DNA of 9,756 bases from an uncultured Bacteroidota bacterium (GCA_903944755.1 CAJATB010000078.1:1-9756), one strand, 5' to 3'. Positions 1 through 6,579 are shown, counted from the stretch's first letter. Numbers and translations: made by a program. Notes: generated by a model not told the origin, from the sequence alone.

Positions 1-472
1 GGCCTACTTCGTAATTTAATGGAGTGGCAATGTTTGCATTGGATGCCATTGAACCTGCTGTTTGGAATAGTTCCGATCCGAATATAGGGTTGGGCTGTTC
101 GGTATTGGTTTTACTTAGCGAATCACTGCCCGTTTGCATGCTGCGGTTATTACTAAAATTGTCCAGCTTATTGCCAATTGTATTGGTAGCATTATTGGTA
201 GCACTTAACCTGGTGCGCAATTTTTCAAATTCAGCAGCAGATAGGCCCTTTGCCATTGCCTGTGCTTTTAATTGGTCAATGGTTAATTCGGAGCTTTGTA
301 TACGTTCCTTTATTTTGCTTATATCCGCTTCGGATAACATTTCTACCTTAAACTGGCTTAAGTCCTTTTGCGCTAAAAAGCCTTGTGCATGTGCTGTTTG
401 GCTTATTATAGCAAATAATACAAACAGTATTACACTGCGGAAAAATGGTTTGAATTGAGCAATTCGAATCAT
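1..472 (-). CDS. Polysaccharide export outer-membrane protein, SLBB/Wza-like (N-terminal part, cut by left edge)
   Basis: This gene is read leftward from an ATG at 472-470 and stays open to the window edge, giving 157 codons. Residues 1-29 form a signal peptide: a basic start, a hydrophobic core at about 13-24, and a likely cleavage after AHA at 27-29. Residues 37-91 are charged, helical-looking sequence (DLSQFKVEMLSEADI, then a Gln/Lys/Glu-rich stretch ending KLRTRLSA). A low-complexity Asn/Ser/Thr linker follows, then IFGSELF at 130-136 and IATPLNYEVG at 148-157. This order is, from memory of the family, the start of the long Bacteroidota SLBB-domain polysaccharide exporters, usually about 800 residues. 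The poly-export and SLBB domains would lie beyond the edge. An in-frame stop lies at 527-529 with no ATG between it and 472, which fixes the start. The protein is expected to work in outer-membrane export of the polymer assembled by the neighbouring genes. Family call is fairly sure; the full domain content is not visible. Confidence 0.82.
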   Translation of the reverse strand, partial: MIRIAQFKPFFRSVILFVLFAIISQTAHAQGFLAQKDLSQFKVEMLSEADISKIKERIQSSELTIDQLKAQAMAKGLSAAEFEKLRTRLSATNNATNTIGNKLDNFSNNRSMQTGSDSLSKTNTEQPNPIFGSELFQTAGSMASNANIATPLNYEVG

Positions 473-519
473 AAAATTATTTTGAATGGAGGGTTGCGAG
501 CAGGGCTTCGCCTTTCTTA

Positions 520-540
520 GTCCCAATTATGTATTAGGAC
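520..540 (-). promoter_or_regulatory. Possible 5' UTR hairpin upstream of the export gene
   Basis: Read on the minus strand, GTCCTAAT (540-533), loop ACATA and ATTGGGAC (527-520) can pair over 8 bp with one G-U wobble. It lies 47 nt before the start codon of the export protein. On the plus strand the same stem has a C-A mismatch, so the structure favours the export-gene transcript. No T-run follows, so it is not a terminator. It could be a stabilising or regulatory leader structure, or chance. Confidence 0.25.
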
Positions 541-792
541 ATGTATATTAAACGAAAGTTTAAAAGCAATTATTGTATTTTAATTGAAAACAAAAGTAAG
601 CAGGCTAGTTTGAATTTTCAGTTAATTTGGCTACTAATGTTCTTATACTCATGTATTAACAGCGGCAATAAATTTAGGGGGGTATTTATGAAACAAAAAT
701 AATAGAATAAACTCATATATTCTAATTTATACTCACTTAATTTACACCTAGTTATATGCATTTTGTAATATAGAAAATAATCGTGGTGGGGG

Positions 793-826
793 GGGTAAAA
801 TGGAAGTGTTTTACCCTTTATTTTTT
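793..826 (+). terminator. Hairpin with T-run, intrinsic-terminator-like, no obvious upstream gene
   Basis: GGGTAAAA (793-800), loop TGGAAGTG (801-808) and TTTTACCC (809-816) form a perfect 8-bp stem, followed directly by TTTATTTTTT (817-826). The T-run lies on the plus-strand side only; in the other direction the stem is followed by a C-run. It therefore looks like a rho-independent terminator for rightward transcription. The only thing to its left on the plus strand is the doubtful ORF at 541-702. If a promoter lies to its left, it could instead act as a leader attenuator for the lipoprotein gene that starts 74 bp further on. The stem has only three G-C pairs, so its strength is uncertain. 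Confidence 0.45.
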
Positions 827-900
827 AAAAAATATAGGGTTTGTACTATTAGGCTAAATTTTCTTATTACATTTATCCTGAATTTTAATAATATATCCTC

Positions 901-1575
901 ATGTCTTGTATAAAATGGCCAAAATTGCTGCAAAAAGGCCTTATTCTATGTGTTTTTAGCCTGTTTTTGGTTGGTTTTACCGGTTGTTTTAAAGAAGCAA
1001 CCAAAGTGGGTGTGGTGTATTTTAACAATTTTGAAGATTATGACATGAAGGATATTGAAGTTTTTGGCTTCACCAATAATAACTGGGGGCCCTTTAAAAG
1101 CATTTCTATCCTTGACTATAATGGCTCAAAAGTACTTGGCAGGTTTAATAATGGGCAAATAATACTAAAATTACATAAACTGCCTAAGCACCAAGCAATT
1201 AACGTTCAATTTGATTTACTTGTTCATGATATTTGGCGTAACGATGCTTGGGTTTTAGAACTTGAAAAAGTAAGAAGGCTTGTTACTGGTTTTTCCAATG
1301 ACCCTGCAAGGTGGCAATCCTACCCTAACTGGATTGGTAATGGGTCGGCTTTAAACCCCCCAGCTGCTAATTCCTTTACCAATAATTTACCTGGGGCTTG
1401 CCGTTTAGCTGCCAACCCGAATGGAACCAGTTTATATAAAATGGAACGTACCGAAATTCATAGCGATTCCACTTTTACAATTAGTTGTAGTGACGCAGGC
1501 GAGTATTTTAATTTAAACTGCGACCGCAGTTGGTCAATTGACAACTTAAAAATTACAGTAATTAATAACCAGTAG
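901..1575 (+). CDS. Small lipoprotein, probable beta-sandwich (jelly-roll) domain, unknown function
   Basis: A 224-residue protein I cannot assign to a named gene. A basic start, a hydrophobic core at about 13-26 and GFTGC at 25-29 indicate a lipoprotein with the lipidated cysteine at 29; Phe at the -3 position is less usual than Leu. The following residues, CFKEA, partly match the Lys-acidic surface-export signal described for Bacteroidota lipoproteins, so display on the outside of the cell is possible. The mature part opens with FNNFEDYD and includes KVLGRFNNGQ, then a strand pair IILKLHKLP and NVQFDLLVHDIW, and ends with SWSIDNLKITV. In my reading this resembles secreted Bacteroidota concanavalin-like/jelly-roll domains that often end in DNVKV-type strands, many of which bind carbohydrate. 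Three later cysteines (residues 167, 196 and 208) could form a disulfide. It is the only plus-strand gene between two minus-strand units, and its stop lies 3 bp from the converging GT2 stop. A link to the polysaccharide is inferred from position. Confidence 0.7.
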   Translation: MSCIKWPKLLQKGLILCVFSLFLVGFTGCFKEATKVGVVYFNNFEDYDMKDIEVFGFTNNNWGPFKSISILDYNGSKVLGRFNNGQIILKLHKLPKHQAINVQFDLLVHDIWRNDAWVLELEKVRRLVTGFSNDPARWQSYPNWIGNGSALNPPAANSFTNNLPGACRLAANPNGTSLYKMERTEIHSDSTFTISCSDAGEYFNLNCDRSWSIDNLKITVINNQ

Positions 1576-1578
1576 TTC

Positions 1579-2487
1579 CTATTTCCAGCGGCCACTGAAA
1601 TAAATTTTTAGTGCAATTTCTTTTATAAAGTGTGGCATTTTTTGAGTTAATAAAAAACGGCTTATTACTTTTTGTTTTGCTAGTGGTATACTATTTGCAT
1701 ATTTAATTAAGAATGTTTTAGCAATAAAATATTCCTGTTGCAAATATTTATTTTTTGTAAACAACATGGTAAAACGCAACCAGCGCAATTGTGTCTTTGT
1801 TTGTTTTGTATTGCCTTCATGGTAATTTTGGTTGTGTGCGTGTTGGCGATAATATAATAATGGCTGGGGTATTGCTTTTATTTTACCAATGGTATTACCA
1901 ACAAATGCCAACCAAACATCATGCATTATACATGGAGGTATGGCTTCGAAATATTTTTTTGTAGCCGCATTCATCATTATCGTACAGCCTGTTACAAAAT
2001 TTCCAAACAATAACGTATGCAAACAATGTTCATGTGTGTCATGATACAATTCATTCCAAAAACTACTGTTTAAAATATTTTTTTTGTCATTTACTAGTAT
2101 TAAATCGGAATATACTATGCACGCTATAGGTGCTTCCTGTTGGGTTTGCTCTAATGCGACTAATTCTGTTTGCAAGGTGGCTAGTTTATGAGGTAACCAT
2201 ATATCGTCCTGGTCACATAAAGCAATATAATTACCTTCACTTGTTAAACTAACTGCTTTTTTAAAATTTTCGACCACGCCAATGGTAGTTTCATTTATAA
2301 AATATTTTAATTTCCCCTGCTGCTTATAGGATTCTAATATAGCAATAGTGCCGTCCAATGAACCGTCATCACAAACAATTATTTCAGCTGGCTGTACTGT
2401 TTGATGTAGGATACTTTCAATTTGCTCCTGCAAATAGCGCTCCCCATTATAGGTAGCCATAGCTATTGAAATAGGCTTGCTATTCAT
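1579..2487 (-). CDS. Glycosyltransferase family 2 (rhamnosyltransferase-like)
   Basis: A 302-residue GT-A fold transferase, the last gene of the leftward three-gene unit. The nucleotide-sugar site is visible as MATYNG (10-15) and CDDGSLDGT (39-47), with Asp40/Asp41. The metal-binding DXD equivalent sits in CDQDDIW (91-97). Further on are VYSDL (125-129), the acceptor-side MHDVW (188-192) and YYRQH (212-216), in the order expected for this GT2 subgroup, whose characterised relatives include rhamnosyltransferases. No membrane segment is seen, so it should act at the cytoplasmic face of the inner membrane, adding a sugar to the lipid-linked repeat unit. Its ATG overlaps the methyltransferase stop by 8 bp (ATGAATAG), implying translational coupling. 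It is clearly a paralogue of the GT2 starting at 4904, sharing CDDGS, DQDDIWLP and VYSDL blocks. Donor and acceptor cannot be read from the sequence. Confidence 0.9.
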   Translation of the reverse strand: MNSKPISIAMATYNGERYLQEQIESILHQTVQPAEIIVCDDGSLDGTIAILESYKQQGKLKYFINETTIGVVENFKKAVSLTSEGNYIALCDQDDIWLPHKLATLQTELVALEQTQQEAPIACIVYSDLILVNDKKNILNSSFWNELYHDTHEHCLHTLLFGNFVTGCTIMMNAATKKYFEAIPPCIMHDVWLAFVGNTIGKIKAIPQPLLYYRQHAHNQNYHEGNTKQTKTQLRWLRFTMLFTKNKYLQQEYFIAKTFLIKYANSIPLAKQKVISRFLLTQKMPHFIKEIALKIYFSGRWK

Positions 2488-3442
2488 GGTTTTGATTTGG
2501 TATTAAAATAAAGCAAGCCTGGTCCCCTTGTTTGGCTTTATTTAACTGATCAGCTTTTTTTCTCCAATGGCTTATTTGCTTTTTATTAAAAAGTATGGGT
2601 GCTTTAATGTTTTTATTTTGCAAATATTGTTCACTAAAAATAAACTGATAGTCATTAGCATCATAAATAATTTTATGAATTTTGAAACCAGTTTTATTAG
2701 CAAGAATTTCGATACTTTTTTTTGTGTGTAAATAAAAATGCCTAGGTGCGTCAATCTGATACCAATGCACACCATACTTTTCCCATGCATAGCTATCCAC
2801 CAACGGCACTCGAATCAATAATTTACCAGTTTCGGTTAACAATGAATTTAATTTACTAAGTATTTCCATTGGATGCTCCAGGTGCTCAAACACATGATTC
2901 AACATGATTAAACCATAGGCGCCTTTAATATCATTTATATTTTGTTTTGTGATTTGAATTCCATGATGGGTTATTATATCCTTTTCAATATAAGGATCCA
3001 TTCCTTGTATGTTTTTAAACCCACAAGTATAAAGCTCATCTAAATATTTTCCAGCGCCACTGCCAATGTCTAAAATACTAGCTGATTTATCAATTCCAGT
3101 AAGGCATCTTATCCATGCATACCGCTTTTGTAGGTAATAGGATTGACTCGCCAAATAACCAATGATTGAAAAATTACCAATATAATAGTTAAACAACTTG
3201 CCTAATAAATAATTTTTTATGCTTTTTTGAAAACTGCTTAAACTTGAAGTGGCAAAGGAATAATATGCTTCCTTAGGATAGTAGTCACTAATATTATTAG
3301 GAATTTGTTGCAGTTGAAGGCAACCGCATTGAACACATTTTACATAAAGGAATTCATGGCGCATACCAAACATCATTTCTTTTACCTTAAATGGCAAATT
3401 AGCATTTTTATTACGACATATTTTACATTCAAATTCCTCCAT
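2480..3442 (-). CDS. Class I SAM-dependent methyltransferase with N-terminal Cys4 motif
   Basis: A 320-residue protein and the middle gene of the unit. The N-terminus has CKIC (6-9) and CVQC (36-39), with a further Cys at 41, arranged like a small zinc ribbon; this pairing with a methyltransferase domain is common in cell-surface sugar methyltransferases. A linker with YYPKEAYYSF (54-63) leads to the SAM-binding motif LDIGSGAGKYL (124-134), the acidic Asp149 at the end of the second strand, and MLNHVFEHLEHP (180-191) as motif IV. The segment APRHFYLHT (232-240) also fits the Methyltransf_23-type family. It is a likely cytoplasmic sugar methyltransferase, O- or C-directed, acting on a nucleotide sugar or lipid-linked glycan; the acceptor is unknown. 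The flippase gene stops 12 bp upstream, and AAAGG lies about 8 nt before the ATG, a plausible ribosome binding site. Fold call is strong, substrate open. Confidence 0.85.
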   Translation of the reverse strand: MEEFECKICRNKNANLPFKVKEMMFGMRHEFLYVKCVQCGCLQLQQIPNNISDYYPKEAYYSFATSSLSSFQKSIKNYLLGKLFNYYIGNFSIIGYLASQSYYLQKRYAWIRCLTGIDKSASILDIGSGAGKYLDELYTCGFKNIQGMDPYIEKDIITHHGIQITKQNINDIKGAYGLIMLNHVFEHLEHPMEILSKLNSLLTETGKLLIRVPLVDSYAWEKYGVHWYQIDAPRHFYLHTKKSIEILANKTGFKIHKIIYDANDYQFIFSEQYLQNKNIKAPILFNKKQISHWRKKADQLNKAKQGDQACFILIPNQNHE

Positions 3443-3454
3443 CTAACTTTGCCT

Positions 3455-4840
3455 TTATTTTAAATAATTCAAAAAAACCTGTCTATAATGCCCAAGTTTT
3501 ATATCCAAATCCTTGTTAACCGCCAATGGCCATTTCCAACCTTGATATAAAATATCCACCATCAAAGGTACAACCACCATACATAAAATTCCAAATTGCG
3601 TATATTTAAAAGATATAATTAAAAAAAATATAATTACCGACCCCGACAATAAGGAGGCCTTATAAAATGGAACTTCGTTTTTTGAAAGTATAATATTTGA
3701 AGCCATTATAATATTATTTTCAACAAACGCAAGTATTAACAAAAAAATCATCACTGTGCCAGAAACTAATGTGGTATTGCTTTTTATAATATTTAGTATA
3801 GATGGCCCTAAAAAATAAAACATCATAGCCCCTATTAAAAACAAACCCACATAAATTATTTTTCCTTTGATATACAATATTCTTATCTTATCATTATCAC
3901 CTAAAACTCTTAGTTGTGTGATCTTTGGCAGGTAGGTACTGTGATAAATTAATGCAATAGTTGCAATTACATTAATAATTTGTACGGTAATCCCGTAAGA
4001 TGCAATTTCAGATAATGTTAAATATAAAGACCCAATGAGTATGGCTGATTTTTGTACCATAAACCCACCTAATGATGTTAAACCCATTTTGACTGCATTT
4101 GGCACAATGGACTTAAATATTTCATCGCTGTCATTCGCTTTGCATTCGGAAAAACTTTTAGTAAACGAGGGCGTAAAAATAGTTCTATAAGAAAGATATC
4201 GAACTACAATAACAGATAAAACTTGTGCAGAAATTAGGGCAATTAAGTTAAACCCTAATAAAATTAAAGTTGCAGCTAGGATCAAATACAAAACTTGGCC
4301 AATAACAATTATTTGTTTTGAACGTTTTATTAATCCAGCCCCTAATAAAAGTGCTTCATAATAAAGTGTATATAAATTATAAGTGTTAATAAACACAAAT
4401 AACAGCCAAGCAGCATATATTTCATAATGACTTCCTGTATATGTTTTAAGTATTTGACGTATATAAATTGTTCCAAATGTGATTAGGATAATAAATATAA
4501 CACCCGATAATCTTAAATAAAAAGTTTGCATTGCCTTAATGGTCCCCTTTAACAAAGATTTGTTATAGCTTGTTTCATTCATTAGAGAAGCCCCGTGCCC
4601 AATAGTAGATAATTGCTGCACCCCGCTAAAAATATAGGTAATAGTTCGAGTAAAGGAACTATTAAATCCAAAATCGACCAATGCTAAAAAAGAAGAGATT
4701 GTTAAAAATATATTCCAGATACCCACAACGTTCGCAGGCATTTTATGGAGTATTAAAGGAATTAATAATAATGAGGAAAACAGCTTAAAAAAAGTTGCTA
4801 AGTAATTCCAAAAAATATCTTTTCGATTAATATTAATCAT
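3455..4840 (-). CDS. wzx: Wzx-type polysaccharide repeat-unit flippase
   Basis: A 461-residue integral membrane protein with about twelve hydrophobic segments, roughly at 12-32, 42-62, 112-130, 142-162, 177-215 (two), 255-302 (two), 328-348, 362-382, 396-412 and 416-434. The N-terminal part carries the MVF/MATE-like flippase signature: LLLIPLILHKM (24-34), VVGIWNIF (38-45) and LVDFGFNSSFTRTITY (54-69). The C-terminal LYQGWKWPLAV (431-441) is also typical of this branch. Length is normal for Wzx. It is expected to move the undecaprenyl-linked repeat unit from the cytoplasmic to the periplasmic face of the inner membrane, handing it to the Wzy-like polymerase encoded at 6609. It is first in the leftward unit, 12 bp from the methyltransferase gene. 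The start at 4840 keeps the whole first membrane segment. Function is confident by family; substrate is not defined. Confidence 0.88.
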   Translation of the reverse strand: MININRKDIFWNYLATFFKLFSSLLLIPLILHKMPANVVGIWNIFLTISSFLALVDFGFNSSFTRTITYIFSGVQQLSTIGHGASLMNETSYNKSLLKGTIKAMQTFYLRLSGVIFIILITFGTIYIRQILKTYTGSHYEIYAAWLLFVFINTYNLYTLYYEALLLGAGLIKRSKQIIVIGQVLYLILAATLILLGFNLIALISAQVLSVIVVRYLSYRTIFTPSFTKSFSECKANDSDEIFKSIVPNAVKMGLTSLGGFMVQKSAILIGSLYLTLSEIASYGITVQIINVIATIALIYHSTYLPKITQLRVLGDNDKIRILYIKGKIIYVGLFLIGAMMFYFLGPSILNIIKSNTTLVSGTVMIFLLILAFVENNIIMASNIILSKNEVPFYKASLLSGSVIIFFLIISFKYTQFGILCMVVVPLMVDILYQGWKWPLAVNKDLDIKLGHYRQVFLNYLK

Positions 4841-4903
4841 TGGTTTACAAACTTACTCATATTATTCATTTATTGACGTAATTTAGACATTAATAGTTAT
4901 GCA
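4841..4903. promoter_or_regulatory. Divergent 63-bp spacer between the two operons; possible promoters
   Basis: Both multi-gene units start from this spacer, so each probably has its promoter here or inside the neighbouring coding start. On the minus strand TAAGTTTG (4855-4848) matches the Bacteroidota -7 consensus TAnnTTTG exactly, but no TTTG lies 19-21 nt upstream of it, and it ends only 7 nt before the flippase ATG, which would leave almost no leader. On the plus strand I see no convincing Bacteroidota promoter. The spacer is short enough that any regulator binding here could affect both directions. Confidence 0.3.
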
Positions 4904-5830
4904 ATGGCGTACAATAATCCAAAAATTTCAGTGGTACTGACCAGCTTCAATGGTATGCAATTTATTGAAGAACAACTTAATTCAATTATAGCGCAATCCA
5001 TTAAACCTAATGAGATCATTGTTTGCGATGACGGTTCTACCGACGGCACCATCCAGCTACTTAAAAAATTTGAGGCCAATAATCAAATAAAACTGATACT
5101 GAATAACACAAATTTGGGCATTTTGGCTAATTTTAAACTTGGAGCATCCTTAGCAAATTCGAATAATTATATCGCATTTTCGGACCAAGATGATATTTGG
5201 TTACCCAACAAACTTGCTGCCAATTTGGAAGCCATCTTGCAATTAGAAACAAAACCTTCAAATTCAGCTACACCTTGTTTAGTGTATAGTGACCTAACAT
5301 TTATTAACGAAAAGGGAGCAACCTTGAATAATTCCTTTTACAACCAAATGGGCCTTGATAAATTTGAGCATTGTTTTGACACCGCTTTATTTGGATCTTT
5401 ATTATTAGGATGTACTATTTTTATAAACGCACCCATGCGCACTGAGTTTTTATCTACTCCTGACAGTACATTTTTTTACCATGATGCTTGGTTATCGCTG
5501 CTGGGCTTTAGTATAGGTAAAATATATTTCATTAACACCCCGCTAGTTAAATATCGATTACACAACAATAATGCATCCTTACAAAAATTTACAAAAAGAA
5601 ACAGATTTTTGAATGCATTCAATCATATTAAAAAAACCTTATTAAATTCAAGTTATTTACAAAATGAATTAGCACTAGCTAAGGAATTTAAACATAAATA
5701 CCAAGCACAATTAAACCTAGATGATCAATTAATACTTGATGCTTTCTTATCTTTAGACCATAAATTATACTTTCAAAAAAAATGGGCTTTCGAAAAAGCC
5801 TTCAAAAACAAATGGATCAAAAGATTTTAA
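4904..5830 (+). CDS. Glycosyltransferase family 2, paralogue of the gene at 1579-2487
   Basis: A 308-residue GT-A transferase that opens the rightward unit. Visible motifs are VVLTSFNG (10-17), VCDDGSTDGTI (40-50) with Asp42/Asp43, SDQDDIWLP (93-101) as the metal/nucleotide site, VYSDL (127-131), the acceptor-side YHDAW (192-196) and YRLH (217-220). It aligns block for block with the GT2 on the opposite strand, including near-identical IIVCDDGS and DQDDIWLP segments and a similar basic, helical C-terminus, so the two are probably an old duplication with changed acceptor or donor. It should act in the cytoplasm on the growing lipid-linked unit. A second ATG at 4899 is out of frame, so 4904 is the start. 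Its 3' end overlaps the next gene by 19 bp if that gene starts at 5812. Rhamnose is a reasonable guess for the sugar but not shown. Confidence 0.9.
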   Translation: MAYNNPKISVVLTSFNGMQFIEEQLNSIIAQSIKPNEIIVCDDGSTDGTIQLLKKFEANNQIKLILNNTNLGILANFKLGASLANSNNYIAFSDQDDIWLPNKLAANLEAILQLETKPSNSATPCLVYSDLTFINEKGATLNNSFYNQMGLDKFEHCFDTALFGSLLLGCTIFINAPMRTEFLSTPDSTFFYHDAWLSLLGFSIGKIYFINTPLVKYRLHNNNASLQKFTKRNRFLNAFNHIKKTLLNSSYLQNELALAKEFKHKYQAQLNLDDQLILDAFLSLDHKLYFQKKWAFEKAFKNKWIKRF

Positions 5831-6579
5831 TCATTGATATTAGAAAGGGTGGCCTAGGCGACCACTTGTTTTATAGTCACTTGCCCCGTATAGCCAAGCA
5901 GCACGGTGGCTATGACAAAGTGCTTATTTCAGCACACTCCTATTTTCGCAATCCCGATTATAAAAAATTAGTGTGGGAACTAAACCCGTTTGTGGATGGC
6001 TTTACCAACCAAAAAGGCATTTTTAAATTTTCAACCTATTATAATGAACAACAAAATATGCTTGATTCCATTATGCTTGCATATGGGCTAGACGATGGTA
6101 TTAGAATGCATGAACCTGAAATTTATTACAAGCCTACTATTAACCCTAGTTTAGCACATATAAATTTATACGACCCAAATTACCAATCCTACACTGGTGA
6201 TTTAATTAGCGGACGCTTAATGGAAGCCTACTTTGTGCAACACAATATTATAGTACATTACCAAATGAAATACTTAGGTAAACGTTATTTGCCTATTCAT
6301 ACCGCACAGCTTTTTGAAGCTTTTGCATGTAAAAACCTTTTTGAATTTTGTGATTTACTGGCCTCGGTCAATAAAATTTACTGCCTAACCACCGGTACTG
6401 CAACTTTAGCTGCTGCAATGAATAAAAAGCTTACCGTATTTTATGGGAACGGCCATATTCGCGGGTATCGTCATTCGCCTTTACATAATTATATTTGCTT
6501 AGGTACCGACTACCAACCTATTCACTATGTCAGAAAATGGGTGGGTTATTTATATAGTATTCTGTTTAAGAAGGATTAA
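5812..6579 (+). CDS. Short GT9/heptosyltransferase-like glycosyltransferase
   Basis: With this start the protein has 255 residues. I prefer ATG 5812 to the upstream in-frame ATG at 5782 because the first strand, ILIIDIRKGGLGDHL, begins at once, as in GT9 proteins, and overlap with the GT2 gene falls from 49 to 19 bp. GGLGDHLFYSHLP (13-25) corresponds to the GD..xxLP motif near the N-terminus of heptosyltransferases, where the Asp (here Asp17) is the catalytic base in WaaC. The C-terminal half has CLTTGTATLAAAM (191-203) followed by LTVFYGNGH (207-215), the counterpart of the GT9 donor-binding loop. The family is usually about 320-350 residues; here the region between the two domains is shortened and the end is short. 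There is no signal peptide or membrane segment. It likely adds a sugar to the repeat unit; heptose is not implied. Could also be a diverged GT-B protein of another class. Confidence 0.65.
   Translation: MDQKILIIDIRKGGLGDHLFYSHLPRIAKQHGGYDKVLISAHSYFRNPDYKKLVWELNPFVDGFTNQKGIFKFSTYYNEQQNMLDSIMLAYGLDDGIRMHEPEIYYKPTINPSLAHINLYDPNYQSYTGDLISGRLMEAYFVQHNIIVHYQMKYLGKRYLPIHTAQLFEAFACKNLFEFCDLLASVNKIYCLTTGTATLAAAMNKKLTVFYGNGHIRGYRHSPLHNYICLGTDYQPIHYVRKWVGYLYSILFKKD

Larger units (their letters stand above)
473..900. other. Divergent intergenic region, 428 bp, between export gene and lipoprotein gene
   Basis: This is the longest stretch without a convincing gene and is very AT-rich. It must hold promoters for both divergent genes. 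On the minus strand, TACTTTTG (598-591) matches the Bacteroidota -7 consensus TAnnTTTG about 120 nt before the export gene start, but I see no good TTTG -33 box at the right spacing. On the plus strand, TTTG at 840-843 and TACATTTA at 868-875 form a weak pair with a 24-nt spacer, slightly too long, ahead of the start at 901. Other contents are runs of six Gs (677-682) and eight Gs (788-795), a terminator-like hairpin (793-826), a minus-strand hairpin candidate (520-540), a repeated TTATACTCA (643-651 and 727-735), and a doubtful 53-codon ORF (541-702). The region's role as a regulatory spacer is inference. Confidence 0.6.

Noticed and set aside
24..458. A 144-codon plus-strand open frame
   Set aside because: It lies opposite the export-protein N-terminus, whose minus-strand translation has a clear signal peptide and family motifs; the plus-strand product has none.
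1582..1609. Weak inverted repeat (TTT-C-CAG with CTG-AAA) followed by TAAATTTTT, just past the lipoprotein stop
   Set aside because: The stem has a bulge and only six pairs and lies in the coding end of the converging GT2, so it is poor support for a terminator.
4873..4896. Sigma70-like TTGACG followed by TAATAG before the GT2 start at 4904
   Set aside because: The spacing is only 12 nt, the implied start would be at or inside the gene, and Bacteroidota primary sigma factors use a different consensus.
5782..5811. Ten-codon N-terminal extension of the GT9-like protein from ATG 5782
   Set aside because: The extension adds MGFRKSLQKQ before the first strand, increases overlap with the GT2 gene to 49 bp, and does not fit the family's usual N-terminus.
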